Assembly (NCBI RefSeq): GCF_037975245.1
Contig: NC_092582.1
Coordinates: 14,796,077-14,860,076 of the forward strand
From: Apostichopus japonicus
Taxonomy: Eukaryota; Echinodermata; Holothuroidea; Aspidochirotida; Stichopodidae
Reading direction: 5' to 3'
Length of the DNA stretch: 64,000 nt
Below are positions 48,456 through 60,700 of the stretch, in pieces. Every line of letters starts with the position of its first letter. The stretch's first letter is position 1. The notes beneath the pieces were generated by a model, which saw only the letters and a list, made by a program, of their open reading frames with translations, was not told the DNA's origin and ran no database searches. Both the position numbers and the translations under genes were made by a program.

Positions 48456-51290
48456 GATAAGATTTGTTATCAAGGAAAAGACAACGTATTTTTTTTGTGG
48501 ATCAGTTGTCAGTGCATAATACATTGAATTTAAACACTGTCTGTTACAGTGAAAGTCATACACACAGCATTTCCGTACGGAGAACAAAAAACAACCACAC
48601 ATCTATAAGACAGATCTAATTGTCATGACCAACTTTCACAAACTGCTACGACAAACTCTCATTTCATTTGGGAGATATCACAGATTTAGTGTTTCTTCAC
48701 AGCATCATCGGAACACATGTGTTTCAGTTTATATTTGTCTTTGTTTATTACAAGGTTTCTTATCTGTAATGGAACATTTTTGCAAATATTGGACCTCAGT
48801 CTTTATATGACCTAATGTTGGCATCGGATTTCAGGCATCAACATTGTAGTCTCATTCTACCTTGAAAGCACGAACAGAAAACAAAGAGAAATTAAAAGGA
48901 TTCAGGTCCTATAGTGACGAACTCACAGATTTTCAAAATTACTGCTCCCAGATACCACTATAAGATATCTCCCAAACGAAAAATGACAGTGTGTACAGGC
49001 TGTCTAAGGGTACTGTAAGTTCACAACGATCTCTGTAATTGTAAGCCAAAGATGATGGTTGTCTTTGTGTCCCCTTTTAAAGGAACTCTAAACAGAAGCA
49101 AAAGGTAGTGTCGCTTGAAGGAGCCAACTTTGAGTGAAGAATGCCTTCAGGTTAAAGGAGTGCCTATAAAAGTCTTTTGAAGCTTTTGAAGTTCTTGACT
49201 ATTTCATCATATCTAGCGATATTAGTATCACCTTATATAAATAGTCCATACAAAAGGAATGATGATTTTCGGCATAATTTGTGATTGAAGCAAGGCTGTG
49301 ATATGGCACTGTTGACCTACTCACCGCTTTCTTTCTACTGTCACAAACAAGATTCGTTGATCAGAATGAACGAAAATTTCGCTTTGGTAAGTTTGAACGA
49401 TGATCTAGTACGTTTAAACTACCGTTATGTAAAATCCTTCCCATGTAAGCGGTCAGTCCCCAAACGAGCAAGTTAATGAGCTCAGAGAGCAGTTTTCTTG
49501 TAGCCCCGCCCATAGGCGTACGAGGCGGGGGGGGGGGCAGGGGGCAGACTGCCCCCAAAATTTCTAGAGGACAAGATATTCGGGCATAAGTCCTGAAAAA
49601 TTCGGGCAGCCTAAGAGGAGAAAAAAATATATATATAAATATGTAGTAGCTTGCCCGAATCTTTTTCATATTTTTGCCCGAAAATTCCGTGGAGAGTGTT
49701 CTGTGTTATTTTTTTTGTGACATTAATATTAATATAGGCCTAATGATTTTCTTTATTTAGCATCATGATGCCCAAATATTTCCGTGTGACACCACCGTAA
49801 GCGCAGCTCATCTGGGCTACCACGCTTTTTGCACTATCGCCCAAAATTATTAACAGGGAACGCCGCTCACAATCGTGGTGACAAGCATGCATGGAGATTA
49901 GCAGTCCTCTGAAGTGAAAAAACCGCAGTAAATATTTTTTTTTTCTAACTAGTCAACTGTATACCTGGACATCCCAGACATGAGTGTAGGCCCCTATATA
50001 AGAAACATTTTCTTTTTCATGGATGGTGGGGGGGGGGGGGGAGTGCCTACAAGCCTAAAAGTACAGGTTTATCATATTCTTTGTTATTTTTTATACTTTT
50101 TTGTGAGACAAATTGCAGTCTCACCCGACACAGCGAAATTTTCCCGCCTACGTGTCGTTGAACAATGTATGTTTTTTCTGGGGGTAGCTGAGTACTGTGT
50201 TAAAATAATAAATACCGTAACTAAATAGGAGTTAAAAAATATACTGTCCTAGTTTTCCCCCGTCAAAGTGATGTTACCATTTTTTCTTCTTCTAATTTAC
50301 CAAAATTTTGGGGAAGTGTAAATTTCAAAACGTGAGATTATAAAATAAAGAATGTTTAGATGCAACTTGCAAGGCCTCAGAAGTGCCATTTCCGGCAATC
50401 TGAGAGGCATATTTTGCCAAAAAAAATACTTGTGCGTTACGCGCCAACCGACGGTGGCGCTCCGCTTAGATAGTGTCACGGGAAATTTCGGGCACAAAAA
50501 TTTCTGCCCCCCAAACCGAAATGGTCCCGTACGCCTATGGCCCCGCCCCTGAAATTTGGTCAGACGTATGAAATTTCTCGAAACTGCTTGAGACCTACCC
50601 CTCTGGTTTAAAAGTGTGAATAATGCCCCAAAAAACGTTATTTTTTTGCCACCATAACGCGGTAAGTTTAATCCCAATACATTTATATTTCGTAATAAAG
50701 CAGCAAAAATATATATTTTTGGGGTTAACTTTCTGATAAACCTCCAAAGTTGGCGCCTTTTTTCATGGCTCCAAAAACGTGCCGTTAAATTCGCCGTGAA
50801 CTTGACTTCATTACAAGAGAAAAATGCACATTTTTAGGAAAATTGGCTAGATTCGACTATGCTCTTTTCATTAATACTAAATTTGCGATTGGAAATGCAC
50901 TAGTCTTGTAAATAATTAATACGGCAAAACACAGCGTTATACAGATGTTAGGACTTTGTATTGGCTCTGCGTGTATATGGTGTACATTGCTTTAGTCGTT
51001 GAAACGCCCATGTCAAACTATTGTGTACACACCTCTTACTTTATAGTCATTATATTACTATAGCCCTGAAATATAGGTGCAGAAAATGCTCATCTTCTTT
51101 CAACTCATGATACAAGCTCCGGAAGATGAGTGTAGCCTAGGAAAATATTACCCACACCAACCACGGCAAAATACAACCCTTTTTCCGTGGTAAACTGTGG
51201 TACAATACCACAATTTGACTGGGGTATTTTGGTCCTATTTGGATGCGGTTTACCAGAGTTTTACCATAGTACCATACCACAATTTACCAT
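48456..51290. repeat. Module C3, partial and interrupted
   Basis: Homologous to the first half of C, carrying a 1-kb hAT insertion and an extra stretch of about 110 bp (about 50955-51070). The 97-codon open frame of C1/C2 is destroyed here by frameshifts. It ends in the TTTTACC-rich tract at about 51290. Confidence 0.8.
49503..50547. mobile_element. 1,029-bp hAT-like element with 8-bp TSD, only in C3
   Basis: Element 49511-50539 with perfect 12-bp inverted ends CATAGGCGTACG and CGTACGCCTATG. GCCCCGCC flanks both sides (49503-49510, 50540-50547). C1 (18826-18833) has the empty site with one GCCCCGCC. No transposase frame. The internal segment near 50385-50480 is related to 62724-62818. Confidence 0.9.
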
Positions 51291-52613
51291 GGCATGAAGG
51301 GGCACTGGCAGGGCTCTGACTCTTTGCAGTGGCAGGGCTTGTACTTGAAAGAGCACCAGCATGGGTCCATCTTCATGAGAGTCTCTAAATGAAATTATTG
51401 CTGGTGATAAATGCAAACCAGTGTTGAGTGTCTGATTTCAGCGAGTAGTACTAAAAGTAAGCGATTGTAACGATTAGGCTTTGCTTGCATGTATTGTTAT
51501 GTGTGGATACTGGATCATGTACCCAAATCGATTGGCAGTATTTCATGATCTCCATGCGTCCTTATGACACTATCCCCACAGAAAAGTCATTTCGCGCAAT
51601 ACGTACCAACGTACGCGTGGAACGGGACAGTCACCACTTTACTTGTAACCTGTATTCGTGTGCGTATATATTAGCCGTGAACTTGACTTCGTTTCAGGAT
51701 GATTTGAAGAGAAATGGATATTAATTTGTGGAAAAGGAGTTTTTTCAGCGAAAATACCCGTTTTCAATATTGGAAATGATGATATTCATGCAACAAAAAA
51801 AAAAAAAACATTTACTAAAACTATTATAACTGAATGTGGTTAATTCAGTTACGTTCGGAAATTATGGCCGAAATTCCCTTTCCACTTCCTTTTTGTGACT
51901 TTTCTAAATAATGATTGGATTAAACACCTTTCCTTCATCAAATTCAACTATTATCAGACATATACATTGGTTAATGACTGAGAAATTGACTTTTGAAATT
52001 GACAAGTTTTACCTAATTAAATATTAATAAGGAGTGACGTCAAGAAACCCCGTGCATATTCTATAAGAAAAGAAAGCACTTTTCGCATCGCTTGTGACTG
52101 ACTGTGTAGCCGCTTCACACCACATTGCCTGTTGCCTTATCGTTAAGGTAACTCTACTCTGGAGCAAACATATAGGTTCATATTTCATTGAAACATTTCA
52201 TGGTGTCTGGCATATGAAGTCTCATACCAGAAGTGTTAGAAATACATAGATATACCCAGTTGGTTGAGTCTACAAACAGACCTTCTCTTAGATTACAGAT
52301 ATGCCAAATACTTTTGACTTTGACCTAGAAACAAATCGTTTCGTTTTGTTACATTCCTTCCATAGTAATATCAACACCGTACTTATTTGCTATGAAACAG
52401 TTAAGATGTCGAACTGTTGTACGTTTCACTCATAACAAAATTGTTGCGAGACGCTACAAATTTTCAAGTTACCATAATAATAGCTAGGACTACTGTAGTA
52501 TGATGCTATTGTAGAATAGCGCCATCAATTAAGTAGATGGACACTCTCAAAATTGCGTCTTGAGTAGTCATTCAGAAAAAGGACAACAAAGTGTCAGAAA
52601 ACGGAGCACTATA
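51291..52613. other. Right edge of array and unassigned DNA
   Basis: 51294-51345 matches the sequence before the AT tract at 43767-43815, the last sign of the array. A short stray piece of module C (GCCGTGAACTTGACTTCGTT) recurs at 51674-51693. No supportable gene. Confidence 0.5.
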
Positions 52614-52855
52614 AAACCACCGCCACCTTTAAGCCTTCAAGGCAATCTATCAGATTTTTTTAAAAGAAGTAAGCAAAGGTTTCAGCTATATATGGCAGCT
52701 TCCGAGCTCAATAAGAAACCGCAAAAACATCAATGCGCTGTGCTACTTCACGTGCGTTCACTTTCACTGCAACAGAAAGCACTGCATTAGTTGGTGACGT
52801 AGGCTTATTACAAAAGCTTGAGGAATACTATATAAACAAAGACACAGTAGCGTAG
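52614..52855 (+). mobile_element. Broken LTR-retrotransposon Gag-like remnant
   Basis: KPPPPLSLQGNLSDFFKRSK then QRFQLYMAASELNKKPQ and QCAVLLHV follow the pattern of the N-terminal Gag region of many invertebrate Ty3/gypsy elements. After a frameshift, LLQKLEEYYINKD resembles the next conserved block (K-x-E-x-Y). There is an internal deletion, no nucleocapsid or polymerase nearby, and no LTRs seen. The family assignment is from memory of the pattern. Confidence 0.5.
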
Positions 52856-53101
52856 CCAAGAAGGGTATGAATGTTTGTATTGATGATCATGCTCTTCATT
52901 CCGCAGCGGATTGTGGTCCTTTAACTGACAGTAAGAGAATTTATACAGCACCACCGCACAGCTAACCTACCCGTCCCAAACAGACAAACACATAGCCTAC
53001 ACCTTCCTGTCCCGATTTATGAACAACGAAAGTAAATAATATAATCATCATCACTGAAATTGATTAATTTGATTTTTCCTCTAAATATCTCATTTTCTTA
53101 A

Positions 53102-53145
53102 GCCTGTATACAGGCAAAATCATAAGGTTATAACCTTATGATTTT
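53102..53145. repeat. Two abutting perfect palindromes
   Basis: GCCTGTATACAGGC (14 bp, 53102-53115) directly abuts a 30-bp perfect palindrome at 53116-53145 with half-site AAAATCATAAGGTTA. Confidence 0.9.
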
Positions 53146-53824
53146 CCTAATTCTAGACCAAAATCATGGACATTTTGACATTCAATGCTTGCGATTCTTT
53201 GTTAAAATTGTTGAAATAGGCCTACGTCCCTAGTTTAAATGAAACAGGTATTTTGGCTATAACTTACATAAAAAACGTTATTGTTAAATCTTATAGAACT
53301 ACGTTGTTAACTGTTATCGAATTCTGTTGAATCCGCCTTCAGATACATCGATGTATCAAATTGAGAGAAAAAAATCGGATATTCGAATTGTATCGTACGT
53401 ATTTTTACAGATGTATTATAACGATACTACTGCTAAATTATTGCATGATCATCAGCATCGTTCAACGATAATTTGATAAATTCTTTATAAGCAAAATTTG
53501 TTATCGAAAATTTATGGCATGATCAAATCATGTAAGCAGAAATTGTAATATAGAAGATTTATGGCATGTTTTGGCAGCAGGGGGAGGCTTAGTTATACCT
53601 GCAGCGCATTCCCCTTTCCCATATAGAATGATAATGGTGTTTGCATATAATAGTGAATGCTGAAAGTATAACCCATCGTTAGCAATGCATAGCTTTGTAT
53701 GTGTTCTCGCCTTGTTGGCTAAGATCATGTGTATAGTATATATTCCCTTTCCAAAGCACTCGGGATGCATATTTCACGTAATAACGTTTTGATCTCAGTC
53801 TTAGTCCTGATGCATCAGTTATAC

Positions 53825-53860
53825 GTTACAACTTTCTGCGTATACGTATAAAGTTGTAAC
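53825..53860. repeat. Inverted repeat with palindromic loop
   Basis: GTTACAACTTT (53825-53835) and AAAGTTGTAAC (53850-53860) are perfect arms. The loop contains CGTATACG, itself a palindrome. Confidence 0.8.
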
Positions 53861-55629
53861 TATTACCTTTACGTTTTTACGTTTACTATTTACGATGACA
53901 GGCGGGACCATAGTTGAAGTGTGGCTTACGTTAGCATGCTGCAAAAGTATTTTTTTTTTTTTTTTGACATTGACATCATTTATTTCCATCATCAATTAAA
54001 TACAAGAATGTTGAGCGTAACATTTATAAGCTCACAGAAAGCACAATACAATATAGAGACAACATTCGTTGAATGGATATATATGTAGATAAATCAAGAT
54101 TTAATGGAAATGGAGAAAAAAAATTATCTATACGCAGCTCTTTCTTCTGTTTCGTTGCAGAAATAAACAGTGATGGCAGAAAGATCAGATTACTCTATTT
54201 TTTGGAACAACAGTATCTCATTATTGTGTATATACTAACTATAATTCAATTTCAGGCACTAAAAGGGGTATTTGCAAATTCTGGAACGTCTGATAGGCCT
54301 ATACCTCATCGGTTGCATGAATTTCCTTCTCACTGTCGTCAGGAATATCATCGAGTCCATATATGAAACAGAATCCACAGTTTATATGGCGGTGACGTCA
54401 GATAAACTGTTTGTACCTCTTTGACATGATATCCTTCATGTTTCGTAGACTATATCTGGAGGCACAGATAAACGGAGAATCGAGTCTAACCAATAAAAAA
54501 AAAATGAAGAAGAATATTTCATGCGTTCGTAATTCATTTATTAGCAACTTTGACGTATAGTACTTTTTAAAGAAAAGTCAGCTGCCAGGAAAGAACCTGG
54601 GCACGAAAAACCCAACAACCGAACGAACAGATACAACACATGATCGTAGCCAATAGGCCGAGAAGCTTGGACGTGAAGTGTCAATCCTGTACAAGTCAAT
54701 GCTGAATGATTAAACATATAGTATAACCAATATTCGTTCATGTAATCCAGTAACCGTAATAAGAATAGAGAAAAACAGGGTAAGTTATAAGTTATGATGA
54801 TTAAAGAGGTTTCGTTGGTCATAGTGATACACAACACGGTTGGCTAGGTAGTGGTCGTTTAAAGGGCTAGTGGCATTTTGGTCCAACATTCAGTCAATTA
54901 AACTGATCAAATAGCAGATTCTTCCAGAGAATACCCGAGACTATTTACAAACGACTTTTACATGTTTAGATCCAAGTCACCATCACCAAACAAATAACCC
55001 ATGCAGCATACGCTCCCGACAAAAGTTTCAACTCGACGTTCCCTTCATGGCTGCCACCAACTTATTGGATGTCAGTTATTCTGTAATTGTTGAAAATAGA
55101 TATTAAAAAAGAAAATTAAACCAAACATATTTCGAATTAAGTATACCAAAACGAAAGTTGCACTTCACAATGACAAATATTTCCACAGTAGTCCTACATG
55201 TGTTTACTCTGAACATTTCATAGCTTCAAGCTAAAATATTCATCATCTAAAACCAGGGAGGTGCATGTTGGAGATGGAGAAACAACGCTGTCTCCATAAC
55301 AACCCCCTATTGCCCCACCACCACCTACCCTCAGTATAGGTATACTTGAAAGTTAGTTAATGATTTAAAAGTCGTTGATTGACTGGTGTATTCATTGGGC
55401 CCCTTGAAACTAAGTATGAAAACTTTCCCCACTTAAGTAATGATAAATGTTTTGACAGAAAATTTTGACATTTTCAGGTTTAGAAAATGCTGAGACAATG
55501 ACACGGTATAAACAATACTTTGATGAGATGTGCTGAGCAGACAAGTTTTACACTTAATATTATAGACGCTGACGTTGGGCCATTTGACATTAAAGACATG
55601 TGGAGGTATAGCCAATATACATACCAGAT

Positions 55630-55934
55630 TCAGTTGGAACTGCAGACTATTCCGACGTCTTCATGGTGACCACAGTTGTGGGGAACCGCGCTCCTGGGGC
55701 AGTCGTGTAAAGTTGCCTCAGTGCCAATACATTGTACATTATCGAACCAAATCTTCCCGGTACCGATCGGGAATGAATGGCTATCAGCCGTCACCACAGA
55801 TGAATATCCCAATTGTTTACAGACTACCAGCGCATCTGTCTCATCCCAGTGGTCGTCACATACCGTACCCCATCGTCTGTTGTGGAAGACTTCGATACGT
55901 CCTTCATTTTTCGACGAACCACCGACTAGTCGAA
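55630..55934 (-). CDS. SRCR gene exon 3: SRCR domain 2 and stop
   Basis: Acceptor AACCTCTCAG. Contains WGTVCDDHWDETDALVVCKQ, QCIGTEATLHDCP and NCGHHEDVGIVCSSN, then TGA at 55630-55632. A donor-like GTATGT lies a few bases after the stop; no further SRCR exon is seen to the left, so the stop is taken as real. Confidence 0.9.
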
Positions 55935-57728
55935 CTGAGAGGTTTAATATATAGAGATTCAATACAAATTATATATACCATTTCTCGTCATTGCAAAACA
56001 TTTATAGACTCGATGTACCTGTTGGGCTGACGAAATTCGGAGAACAAACTTCCGAAGTATAGATTTAATGTTTCTTATCCTAAATGCACTTTGACAAGGT
56101 GCACGGGTTTATTGGAGAAATGCAATCGAAATAAAGACATTTATTTTCTGTTGCCCTTATGGCGCGACGAACGGTTTACCGTAAAAATCACTGCGACCCT
56201 CCATGTCAGCGTGTTCATAACACAAATGTGAACCAAATAATCTACACATGCGGCCTGATCAAGAGTTTAACGCAGTCCTATAGTCGTATCGTTTTTTGTT
56301 TTGTTTTTGTTTTGTTTTGTTTTTGTACCCAATTCCACGGAGGAAACGTCTTAAAGCACATGTTTATTCATTGCAATGGAAGGAAATGACACTATACGTA
56401 TAGTACTTACGGGTTTGTTGAGAGCAAGCGACTCCAATATCCTCAAAATGACCACAGTTAGTTTCACCTACTGGTCTCTTGGGACACTCTCTGAGACTTG
56501 ACTCACTGCCAGTACATTCTACATCATCGTACCAAATGTCCTCGGAGGCGCTCGTGACGTGTGTATGTGAAGGGAAAACGGTCTCATAGGATTGAAATCC
56601 CAGTTCTTTACAGACGACAAACGCATTGTTGTAACCCCATAAGTCGTCACAAACAGTACCCCATTCTCCATTTTCAAAAACTTCAAGAAGCCCGTCAGAA
56701 GAGGAACCACCGACGAGTCGAACTATAAACAGAACAACAGAGAAATTAAGGACAGTAAGATTGATATCGGTTTCCGTTGTGTTGTTATAATGTATTAAAA
56801 AAACACATCTTGTCAGAAATGAACGATATGTTTCAATAATTGTAACACGATAGCAAGTTTTGCGACAACATTAATATTTGGACTAAGTAATTGGTAATTG
56901 TTTGCCTGTAGGAATTACAGTACGACAAATAATTTTAATGATTTGTGTTATTTATTACCGATGGAAACATGGATAGATATTGCTTCATTTTAGTTTTGGT
57001 CAAATATATTCATGACTCGAGATATGTTGTTGTCTTTGATCTAGCTAACAGTAACGTTTGAGGGCATGTACTCATTGAGCACGGATCGTCATTAGATTTT
57101 CACATTGTTCCAGAAAAATTATCAGCATGTCAGTAAAAGCATCATTTAGCTAGTTAAACGTTAGCACTCAATATGTCAATATTATAACAGTAACATATTA
57201 TATATCAATAACATATATATTATCAGAAATAACATCAACATGGTACGACATTGATATAAACGATACACTTAAACAACGATAGGTCGGAAAAATAATATCA
57301 GCATATATCTCTCTCATTGTAAAAACATAATAATAATAATCTGTAGGAAGAAACATTTTTCTCTGAAGTAAAATAAAATCACGAACTTTTCATAAACTTC
57401 CCACGCCACTCAAGTTAAAACAAGAACTATAATTGTTACTTGTGAGATTGGGGTGATACCAAAATTGTCACCTTTAAACTGTCGAACGTTTTGTTGACAT
57501 GATGGTGGCACAGATTGGGGGTGAGGTGGGGATGGGGAGGGGGGGTGATCACGGTCATCTGAACGACCTTATAAAAAGATTAATGACCTGTTCATTTGCG
57601 TTATTGGGATCATACAACCTAACCGTGTACTTACCTGACTGACCTTTAGATCTACAGTACACCAGTGCAAAGATGACGGCAAAAAGACTCAATGATCCGC
57701 GAGCCATGATTCTCACTGCTATACGGAA
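55630..57728 (-). CDS. Secreted protein with two SRCR domains (three exons)
   Basis: Scavenger receptor cysteine-rich protein, probably secreted and binding microbial or self ligands. Exons: 57635-57728 (5' UTR remnant plus signal peptide), 56411-56722 (SRCR 1), 55630-55934 (SRCR 2 and stop). Both introns are GT-AG and phase 1, so domains can be added without frame change. Start chosen at 57707: MARGSLSLFAVIFALVYC is a standard signal peptide, and a likely acceptor (CAAAACAG) at 57729 excludes the ATG further upstream. Predicted length 229 aa. Each domain begins VRLVGGSS or LRLVGGSS and has WGTVCDD, VVCK-x-LG, C-x-G, a C-P pair and NCGH-x-ED-x-G-[VI]-x-C. With six cysteines each (group A pattern) but one exon per domain, it departs from the usual rule that single-exon domains are group B. 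No membrane segment before the stop. Confidence 0.87.
56027..56390. repeat. SRCR intron segment with a second copy at 61401-61703
   Basis: Shares AACAAACTTCCGAAG, TTATTTTCTGTTGCCCTTAT and CAATGGAAGGAAATGAC with the distant copy. It ends about 20 bp before the SRCR domain 1 exon boundary. Confidence 0.8.
56411..56722 (-). CDS. SRCR gene exon 2: SRCR domain 1
   Basis: Acceptor CTGTTTATAG, donor GTAAGT, phase 1 at both ends. Contains WGTVCDDLWGYNNAFVVCKE, ECTGSESSLRECP and NCGHFEDIGVACS. Confidence 0.92.
57635..57707 (-). CDS. SRCR gene exon 1: signal peptide
   Basis: Encodes MARGSLSLFAVIFALVYCRS then KGQS and one base of a Val codon, followed by donor GTAAGT. The hydrophobic core SLFAVIFALVYC is typical of a cleaved signal. 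Confidence 0.85.
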
Positions 57729-60700
57729 CTGTTTTGAAAAATTCAAGGAATTTGGTTGTTAGGCACGGATTCGAATTTGAGTTTGACTCAAGGATTGTAA
57801 GTCGCCATGCTCAAAAACGCGATCTACACAGGCCTTTATTGGGTGGCCTTTACCCAAATATAGCCATGACTATGACAGAAACCTGTGCAAATGTCATATT
57901 GCTGTCATTACTTACATTTAAACATAGCCATTGCTTTATATAAAGCCAAAACCGACGAACATGACAATAAAAACGCTACAAACTTGTTTCTCGTATGGGC
58001 AAGACAGTCCTTCTTGCCTGACTCAACCCGTAGGCATATATATGAAGGGGCGGGAGAGGGGTAAGCTGGTGATATATATGATGACCATGGGGGTCATCCA
58101 CTGCATCCCGGGCCCGGGGCCAATTGGACTCCCGGGAAAATATAAGATAGGACAAATTAATGTGGTCTTATTTTCATAACACAAAAATTCAAAAAATAAA
58201 AATTGGAGCCAGGACATGTTTGTTCTCTGTCCGCCCGGAATCATAAACGCCCACTGGGAATTGGACCGTATGCTTCTCCTGTAATCTGTGAAGTTCCGAA
58301 ATCATTTGGCTGAATCACTTAAATTAGCAAGAATAGTATGTATCAGACAATCCAAATGATCAACTGTAAGTTTTAAAATATCATCTTGGAGAATCTACAA
58401 ATAATACGCAGAAATAGCTTATAAATAACAAATTTGTTTTGAAAAGTGTCCAAACGCCAACGGTTTGCTGCGCCCCCCCCCTCGCCTCCCCCACGCCCAC
58501 ATATATACAATAGGTTTTTACAATTTCCTATGTGCCTGCACGGTCATGACCATTTTCCTGCGGAAGTAATACAGATCAATGTCTCCTGCCAAGTAAGAAC
58601 CAATCAGTATACGTCGTGTTTACCAGCCGATTTCAGTCAAATAACATATCATTTGGCAGAAACACTTATTTCAGGAAAAGCATGAAGAAAGGTTCAGTAT
58701 TGCGTATAACTTAAGTTATTAAAACCACGGTACTTTTACAGATACTTAATGTACTTGTTTGTGCGGGAATAAAGCAGCTAATATTCTGATTTTGTTACTG
58801 TTTCAGTGTCCGACACTAACATCCCATGAAAATATATGTCCACAGAGAGCTAGAGTCGGTGAATTCAAAAGAATGGCTTTGACCCTCGTTCCCACATCCC
58901 CCCTCCCACCCCAACCCTACCCCTAGGTCCAGTGAAATTGCAGAGTAATACTCCCCTTTCTAAAAAGTTAGTTTGCGGATTTTGTCACTTAAAACAACAA
59001 TAATCTGAATTGGTGATGCATGATGAATAAAGTGTTCCACCTGGTCATTATGCGGAGGTGCTTGTTATAGTGCCACATAAGCACTTAAATTGTTATTGGT
59101 CATTATGTGCCGATAACTTTGTATTCACGCATAATGACTTAGGTTTACATGATTTTGTTTCTGCATTTTTGTCGGTTTTGGCGTTCCATAGCTATGTCAC
59201 GAATACATTTGTAAATATAAAGAGAACGTTGCCTGCTCTCTTTCTCTTCTGTTCATTTTCGAAACTTTACTCTTTCCAGTCATTGCAGTTGGTCTGACAA
59301 AGAAAGACAGGCGTTACAGCCGGTGTCGAAATCGAGATATAAGGCTCTCCCCGCTACCACCCAACCCCTCAAAATGTTTCATGCACGTCCCTGGATCCAA
59401 TCTCTTTGTGTAATCCGATGATTATGTCATATAATATTTTCTTAATAAAAGATAAATGAATACGTGATGATACATTGCCAGCAAGTAATTCGATTACTCT
59501 CTCTCTCTCTCTTTATATATATATATATCTATTTATATATAAAAGAGAACTTGTAAAAGAATATACAATATATCCGGCCGTGACCTCTTAAATTCAATCT
59601 CTTGTGAAGAAGACTCTGTTGATGTCAGACTTTGTTGATGTCAAAGACCTGAGTTTCAGGTTCATCAGGCTCTGTCACTTTTACTGTGGGAAGGGGGGGG
59701 GGCGGCGAATAACCGCTTGTCTGTTCGACTTCTTCACATAAGGACATCAACAAAAATATCGCCGTGCGGTACGAAGTGGTACATATTCTCCATAACTAAA
59801 TGCCCATATAAACGTTTTATCTGTTAACAGAAAGGCTTTATTTTTGGAACTATTTTACTCACAACACTAAAAAAAAATCAGCCTAAGGAATTGTCCAATT
59901 CTGAGACGACAGGGTTATTCCAATGTTGAGATCTAATTATATCCCCCATATAGTGAAATGAATAATAGCTCATTCCATTTATTATATACTACAAACAAAG
60001 TACTCTTACAGCAAAATGTTTACCAGTATTTAGCCAAATTGGCATCTGCATGTTTCACATAGCTATGTTATGTGGGACTTTCTCAAGTTCTCGAAGTTGG
60101 TTGTGCAGAATCCGGACTCAGAGTGGGTCTCAGTTGCAGCAAAGGACTCGGATTCGGGACAGTCAGTGCTAGAGGACCCGAATAGGGGCCAATACGCCCA
60201 GGTGCAGCCTGTGCGGCTGCGCCGGAGGCACCTCCCCGAACGCGGATTTGTGAACAACCTCAAAAGTGTCTCATTCTATATGCTAGAAGTGGTGAAAAGT
60301 ACCCCTTTTCACTTTCTGTGTGATGAAAAAATATCTCTTCTTATTTAAAAAGTGATCTAATGTTGAGAAACGAAGAAAGTTGTTATTGGAAAATGTGTCT
60401 TTTCGTTTGAAAAAAAAAAAAATTGAAAAAAAGGTTTTGCTGTTTGCTTCCCCATTTCCCACTTGCCACATTTCCAAATATTCAACTATTAAAGTTATTA
60501 AATATCTTCAAAGTACCTTTTTGAAGACATGTATTTATGATGGTGTAAAACCAAAATAAAAACCATTTTTATATACAAAACGTCATTATTCGAAAATGTA
60601 ATTTTTATATTAATTGTCAGGAAGAAAATGGCGATTTACGGATGTCTACCATTTGGCAGTTTCATGGCTATATATATTATCAAATTTATTATTATCAGCT

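Larger units (their letters stand above)
52856..55629. other. Intergenic DNA with palindromes, no gene seen
   Basis: AT-rich. Holds two adjacent perfect palindromes (53102-53145), an inverted repeat (53825-53860) and a T17 run near 53950. It also holds the 3' side of the SRCR gene, where a poly(A) site should be but could not be placed with confidence. Confidence 0.45.

Noticed and set aside
8926-51345. CRISPR-like or bacterial operon reading of the regular array
   Set aside because: Units are kilobases long, genes have eukaryotic promoters, and nearby genes have introns. This is segmental duplication in an animal genome.
55630-55650. TGA at the end of SRCR domain 2 as a premature stop
   Set aside because: It follows the last domain cysteine at the normal place, and no further SRCR or membrane exon is visible to the left. 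The GTATGT after it may be chance.
60070-60348. 92-codon plus frame over a GC-rich patch
   Set aside because: Open in both directions because of composition. No motif, no splice or promoter support; unidentified.
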